Shown: one piece after another, positions 59,339 to 64,000 of the stretch
Layout: each line of letters starts with the position of its first letter
Numbering within the stretch: position 1 is the first letter of the stretch
Assembly: GCF_954871325.1 (NCBI RefSeq)
Contig: NC_088778.1
Coordinates: forward strand, 26,397,120 to 26,461,119
Length of the DNA stretch: 64,000 nucleotides
Origin: Gordionus sp. m RMFG-2023
Lineage: Eukaryota; Nematomorpha; Gordioida; Chordodea; Parachordodidae
Reading direction: 5' to 3'
Program-made: the position numbers and the translations under genes
The notes under the pieces: generated by a model
What the model was told of the DNA's origin: nothing
What the model saw: only the letters and a program-made list of their open reading frames with translations
The model's database searches: none

Positions 59339-59928
59339 CAAAGTTGTTAAAGTATTTAGACTCATGAATGTTCTATCTGTATCTAATCTAGATATAATTT
59401 TTTAAAAATTTGGTAGTGTTGGGATATGGATTCCTTAGGGATTTAGAATCTCTCATTTTTTAAATAATTTATTGAGAGTGGGTTTTCCATTTTCTTAAAA
59501 ATTTGATTTAACTGGGGATTGAGTATGCATAGAGTGCCCATGAAATTTAAAAAAGTATTGGTATCTAGATACATCTTAGCCATATCTATGATATTATGCA
59601 TACAATTTTATTTTACTTATTTTTTATATTAAATTTGCTAAAATTCTCTCCGAAGTTTATTCCTTTACCATTTAAACAAATGACCAAAAAATATTACCCC
59701 GAAAAATTATGAAGATTTATTATTTATTTTTTTTTACTCACTGATTATTTATTTTATAAATAAATTAGCAAACCTAACAGAAAATGTTTAATTATTTGAT
59801 TTTTAACATATTTTCAATTTCGACATTATGCACACTTTAAATTATTTTGATAAATAATGCATCTGGTATTTTGGTACATTGTATCTATATTTAGATAAAC
59901 TTGAAAAGTATCACTTTTAACAACTATC
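59339..59928. mobile_element. MITE related to the 45.5-kb hAT element
   Basis: 590 bp with ends CAAAGTTGTTAAAGTA and (minus strand) GATAGTTGTTAAAAGTG, and the TATCTGTATCTAATCTAG type of subterminal repeat seen at 45496 and 47505. Flanks CTAGACTC (59331-59338) and CTAGGCTT (59929-59936) match at 6 of 8 positions, so it is an older insertion. No transposase remains. Confidence 0.7.
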
Positions 59929-59936
59929 CTAGGCTT

Positions 59937-60985
59937 GAACACTGAACCTGGATTACTTTGATCTATATTTTTATTTTTATCTCTTGAGCCAATCTAACCA
60001 TTTAGAAAGAAATAATGATTAAACCATATGATGGCAAGCTAAAATTTTCCTAAAGCGGAGTGCTTTTGACGTGTCCCCTCACTATAAATTTTAGCGGGCT
60101 TTCACATTGGGTCCTCATTTTACAGCCCTCCCCCACTCAACCTAGTTACCGCCTATGCCATTTAACTAGACGCCATATATCTTCCATATTTTGGCATAAT
60201 ATTAAAATACTTTGTCTAAAAAATAAAATATTTTTTTTACAGAATCCCTCATATTATCATTATTAAAAACCAAAACGGGGCATAAAAACATATGTCCCAT
60301 TTAAGTAGTTGACTTAAGTCGTGTTTTAGTCGACTAAAGTATGGTTTTACTTTTAACAACACTCACTATAATCAACAACACTAAACATATATACAAATTA
60401 CTATTTTGAAAAAAGCTCCAATATTTTAAGGAAATTTTTTTTTATTATAAAGATATCCGTGTTCTTACGACTTTGAATACAATTAGACGTGTTTTAAAAA
60501 TAACAAAATTCGCGTAGACCGGACATTACGACTTAGCTCAAAATTAATTTGGTAGGCTCGATATTTTTTTACAAGAGCACAAATTTTTTTTTAGGGGGAG
60601 GTGGGGGGGGGGGAGTTGGTTGGGATTCATTTTGTTTTATTTTATATATTTTTTTATTTATATAATATGGCCTTAAAACGATCTGACTAAAACAATGGTG
60701 TGGATAGCTTAATTTTTTTTAAATTTATTTTGACGTGTTCATAAAAATGGAGGTTTGCTCAAGTAGGATATCGCAGCCTGAGTACGGTAAGCCGTAACAT
60801 TTAAAATATAGGCCTGCTGTCCATGCAAACGGGGGGAGCGGGCGAAGCAGCAACCCTGGGCCGTTGCTAAATTTTGACCTCTACGCATTTTAAGGTCAAT
60901 AATAATTTAAAAATATTAAATAAATTATGCTTTATATTGCTTGATTCTGTCATTCATTAAAGAGATTATTTATAGGGGGGTTTGG
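59937..60985. other. Intergenic with a GC-rich island
   Basis: A sequence TTACCGCCTATGCC near 60150 resembles hAT ends. At 60739-60888 a clearly GC-rich island carries a minus-strand frame of 49 codons (MRRGQNLATAQGCCFARSPR at its start). No splice context or homology supports it as a gene. A G-run lies at about 60603-60612. Confidence 0.35.
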
Positions 60986-61157
60986 CAGTGTTGTTGAACG
61001 GATAACCCGATATTTTAACTAAAAAATATTAAGCTAAATTGTAAATTTGCTCATAGATGGCAAAAAGATTTGGACATCTATTAAAGAAATCTCGTGTCTT
61101 GAGTAATATTATATCTTAATTTATAATCGGCTAAATCGAGCCGTTTAACATCACTAG
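60986..61157. mobile_element. GTGTTG-family MITE (M1)
   Basis: CAGTGTTGTTGAACGG at the left and GAGCCGTTTAACATCACTA at the right, with the core CATAGATGGCAAAAAGATTT and GAAATCTCGTGTCTTGAGTA. A diverged relative may follow at about 61325-61516 (GGGTCGATTTTTAAAGTCC and its inverted partner AAAAAATCGACCC). Confidence 0.75.
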
Positions 61158-61516
61158 CTTTTTGACGAATCGGCAGATTTATTATAGCCATGAACCTCCA
61201 AAAGTCTTAGCACTAGCCCTGCATTTTAATATTTGGTGTTGTGTAATAAAAAGATTGAAATATAAACATCTTTTAAATTATCAGAAATATTGCTTCGAAT
61301 TTTATAAATTCAAAACATAACAGTTAAATTAGACCCAATTTGGGTCGATTTTTAAAGTCCGATTAAGATTTTAGCCAAAATAATATTAAGTAAGTCTCAG
61401 GGTTTGACCAATAGAGGTCCAAACCTTTCTGCCTCTTTCGAGCAAAATCTTGGATTACATAATATTACTTTAGCTAAGATCGTTATCTGGCGGACATTTT
61501 TAAAAAATCGACCCAA

Positions 61517-63173
61517 CTATTCGAGATATATATTTTAAATTTTGTTTTACCGCCAGATATCTGGCGAACTTCTGATTTTTTTTTGCCCCAAACTTCAAAT
61601 GTATTTGATTTATAATCTGTGGGATGGAATGGAACCATAAAGAAATAAATATAAATATCTTTTTTTTTATACATAAACACCCCGCTATAAAGATTTTTAT
61701 TTTACCTAAAATTTTAACTAAACTAACTATAATAAAATCTATTTAAATAATATTGAATTAATTTTAAATATTATTAATTTTTTACAACATTTGCGTCCTA
61801 ATTATAAAATTGCTTTTTGCGAGTTTAGAAATAAAAATGTATTTTAAGTTAGGCCTTTTTTATTTTTATAAGTTTAAAATTTTGTTTATTAAAAAAGAAA
61901 ATTGATATTATTAAAATGTTTTAAGACTTTTTTTCAATATATTATAATTTTTTTAAAATTTGTTTTAATGTTTTCACAGCTGAAAAAAAATGAAAAAAAT
62001 TAGTCAGAAATTTGTGGTTTATAAAAACCACGAAACGAACTGTTAAATTAAGTTTTTTTTTCACCATACATCGTACCAGTGTAAAAAAAATATTTAAGCT
62101 ATAAATTGTGCAAGTTTCTTTGAAATTGGAGTGAATAATTTTGCAATATGTGCTCTCAGGATATGTCCTGCCTCGTTTAACTTATTATTAAACAACCGGC
62201 TGTTTAGCCAACTATACAGCTTCGACTAAACAGCCTAAAAAAAGAGAAAAATTTACAAAAAAACTAGAAAAAAATACGAAAAGTATATATAATGCAATCA
62301 AACATTTACAAACCAAAAAAGGTTGTCCTAGTTCTAAATGCGAAATAAGTAGCATAAATAAGTAGAACCAGGAATCATTACCAGAGTTTAGAGATAGGGA
62401 AAAATTACTTGGAACCCCTAGCTTCTAGGAAGTGGAACAATTAGTTGGAACCCCTAGTTTCTAGGAACCGTAAACAGAGTGGAGCTGAATATATTCAGGA
62501 AACGGTTTCATCGGTTCTTCTAACAGAATTAGAGTAGTAATTTATAATGTTGTGATCCACTTTAAGTGTGGATTTCCCCGTAAATATTTTGTGGGTCTTT
62601 GGCTATATTAGATTTTTGTAAAATAATTTTTGGGTTTTCACTTTTTTGTTTTTTATAATACTTTTTTCTAAAAATTTTGAATTATAGTCATTATTAACTT
62701 TTGATAATTTTTCTTTCAAATTCTTCTTTATAGTAATATATATATATATACTGGAGGAAGGGGGAGGTATATTGACTTAAACTAAAATTTACGAGAACAG
62801 GCAAATATCTTACCCCCCCCCCCCCTGGCACGCATATGGTTAAGATTTATTAAAGGTGATTTTTAATAAAAAATTTTCTATTAACCTGTCAAATCTGACA
62901 GGTCATGTGATTATAAAAGTCGAATGAAAAATTTATATAAATCAGCTGCTGTAACGGCTCTTTGAGTTAGACCACAATCGCCGGAGGAGATATAAAAACA
63001 CCTACAACAAAAAATAATCTATGCAATATTAATTTTAGTACTCCAATTTTATTTATTTTATACTTTTTTTCCCCTTATTTTTTAAAATTTAAATTACATA
63101 AAGTTAGGTTAAATATTGTTTTATAATTTAGGAATTAAATAAAAAATATTTATTAAATATATCATCTGGAAGT
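61517..63173. other. Intergenic, small repeats only
   Basis: At 62406-62468 a 36-bp unit containing TTGGAACCCCTAG and TTCTAGGAA is doubled. The hairpin GGCTGTTTAG/CTAAACAGCC is at 62199-62237. A C-run lies at 62813-62824. No gene recognised. Confidence 0.4.
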
Positions 63174-63335
63174 AGCATTGTTAAACGGCTTAATTTTTTT
63201 TAAATATGGCTACCACAATATTTTAGGCAAAAAATATTATGCAAGCCTGGAAATATTTGTCATAAAACCTCGAGACTTGGGTAATATTATTTTGGCTAAA
63301 ATCATAACTTAAAATAGAAATCGAACCGTTCATTA
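63174..63335. mobile_element. GTGTTG-family MITE (M1)
   Basis: Starts AGCATTGTTAAACGGCTTAA and ends AAATCGAACCGTTCATTAA. The core AATATTATGCAAGCCTGGAA and AACCTCGAGACTTGGGTAAT matches the family. Confidence 0.7.
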
Positions 63336-64000
63336 ATCTGAAGAAATAACAAAAATTATTTGTTCATTGATTGGTCAATTGTATTTCGAGAGTTTTGAGA
63401 AAAAAAAATGATCCAATTAAAAAAAATTTAAAATTATCTTCATTAATTTAAAGGAATTCATTATAAAAGTAAAAAATTATATTTCTTTCATCAAAAATAT
63501 TAAATGAAATATTATAATATTAAAAATGATTTAATTGTAAAAAGCATGATTAGAGTAACCCTAGTCAAGAAGAAAAATAGATATATAAATAATAAAAGTT
63601 CTAATTAATAATATAATCCCTTTAATAATCTAATAATCTTTATTCATCCCATAATTACAATCCGTAAAATAAAAGGTATAAACAAAATAAAAATTAAATA
63701 AAAAATGAATAACTAATTTTACTATCACTTTATTACATGATCCCACATAATTATAAAATAATAAGACGTAAAAATTGTGAAAATGTAACGTAAAAGAAAC
63801 AATTAATCATCAAAATCTCCAAAAAAATAATAATTTTCTTAGAAAAATCAAATTTTACATATCTTGTAAAATGAAATTAACCTACATCACATATAATATC
63901 GTCGTAATTCTTCAAATTTTGCATAAGAGATATTTTGTAAAAAAATATAAATTTTAATATCACAATAATTATAATAACAATTTTAATGATATCCCTAACC
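63336..64000. other. AT-rich end of window, nothing seen
   Basis: Homopolymers and short AT words only. Confidence 0.4.

Overview
The window is very AT-rich eukaryotic DNA. It holds three spliced host genes in a sea of DNA transposons. I rebuilt the genes exon by exon by translating both strands and checking splice sites and phase. All three look animal-like, above all the 7-blade RACK1. Introns are either tiny (33 to about 100 nt) or swollen by transposons. This suggests a small, AT-rich metazoan or close relative with a compact ancestral gene structure that hAT elements later inflated; I cannot name the species.

Layout. 1-2787: no gene, a few repeats. 2788-13130 (+): RNA polymerase III subunit RPC7 (POLR3G-like), 5 exons. 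Its last intron is 9.46 kb and is filled by a nest of hAT elements. Two families are nested in each other (T in G in T), and the middle has been inverted, as shown by target-site duplications (TSDs) that now lie far apart in opposite orientation. 13131-23575: repeats only. They include a hAT MITE (a short non-coding transposon copy) with a perfect 8-bp TSD (14152-14505), a palindromic MITE, a 2-kb LTR-like non-coding element around a 21-bp minisatellite (16502-18520), and a 3.7-kb hAT-like element (19430-23141) that has received two further MITEs, one of which carries a solo LTR-like repeat.

23576-24801 (+): RACK1, 7 exons, introns of 38-51 nt. 24921-41765 (-): methylcrotonoyl-CoA carboxylase alpha subunit (MCCC1), 15 exons, 681 aa. 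Its last exon is 3.3 kb from the previous one, and its stop lies only about 120 bp from the RACK1 stop, so the two genes converge with overlapping 3' ends. The MCCC1 introns hold several MITEs, a near-perfect 0.38-kb palindrome and a decayed retroelement relic.

41766-64000: no gene that I can prove. It holds a hAT element with perfect TSDs (45496-47505), a related MITE (59339-59928), a hAT fragment, at least four copies of a MITE beginning GTGTTGTTAAACGG, a long GAAA microsatellite, and one possible first coding exon on the minus strand (57234-57185).

Functionally the three genes are housekeeping and not a pathway: Pol III transcription, ribosome-bound signalling scaffold, and mitochondrial leucine breakdown. 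The most striking feature of the window is how the transposon nests have grown inside and between them.
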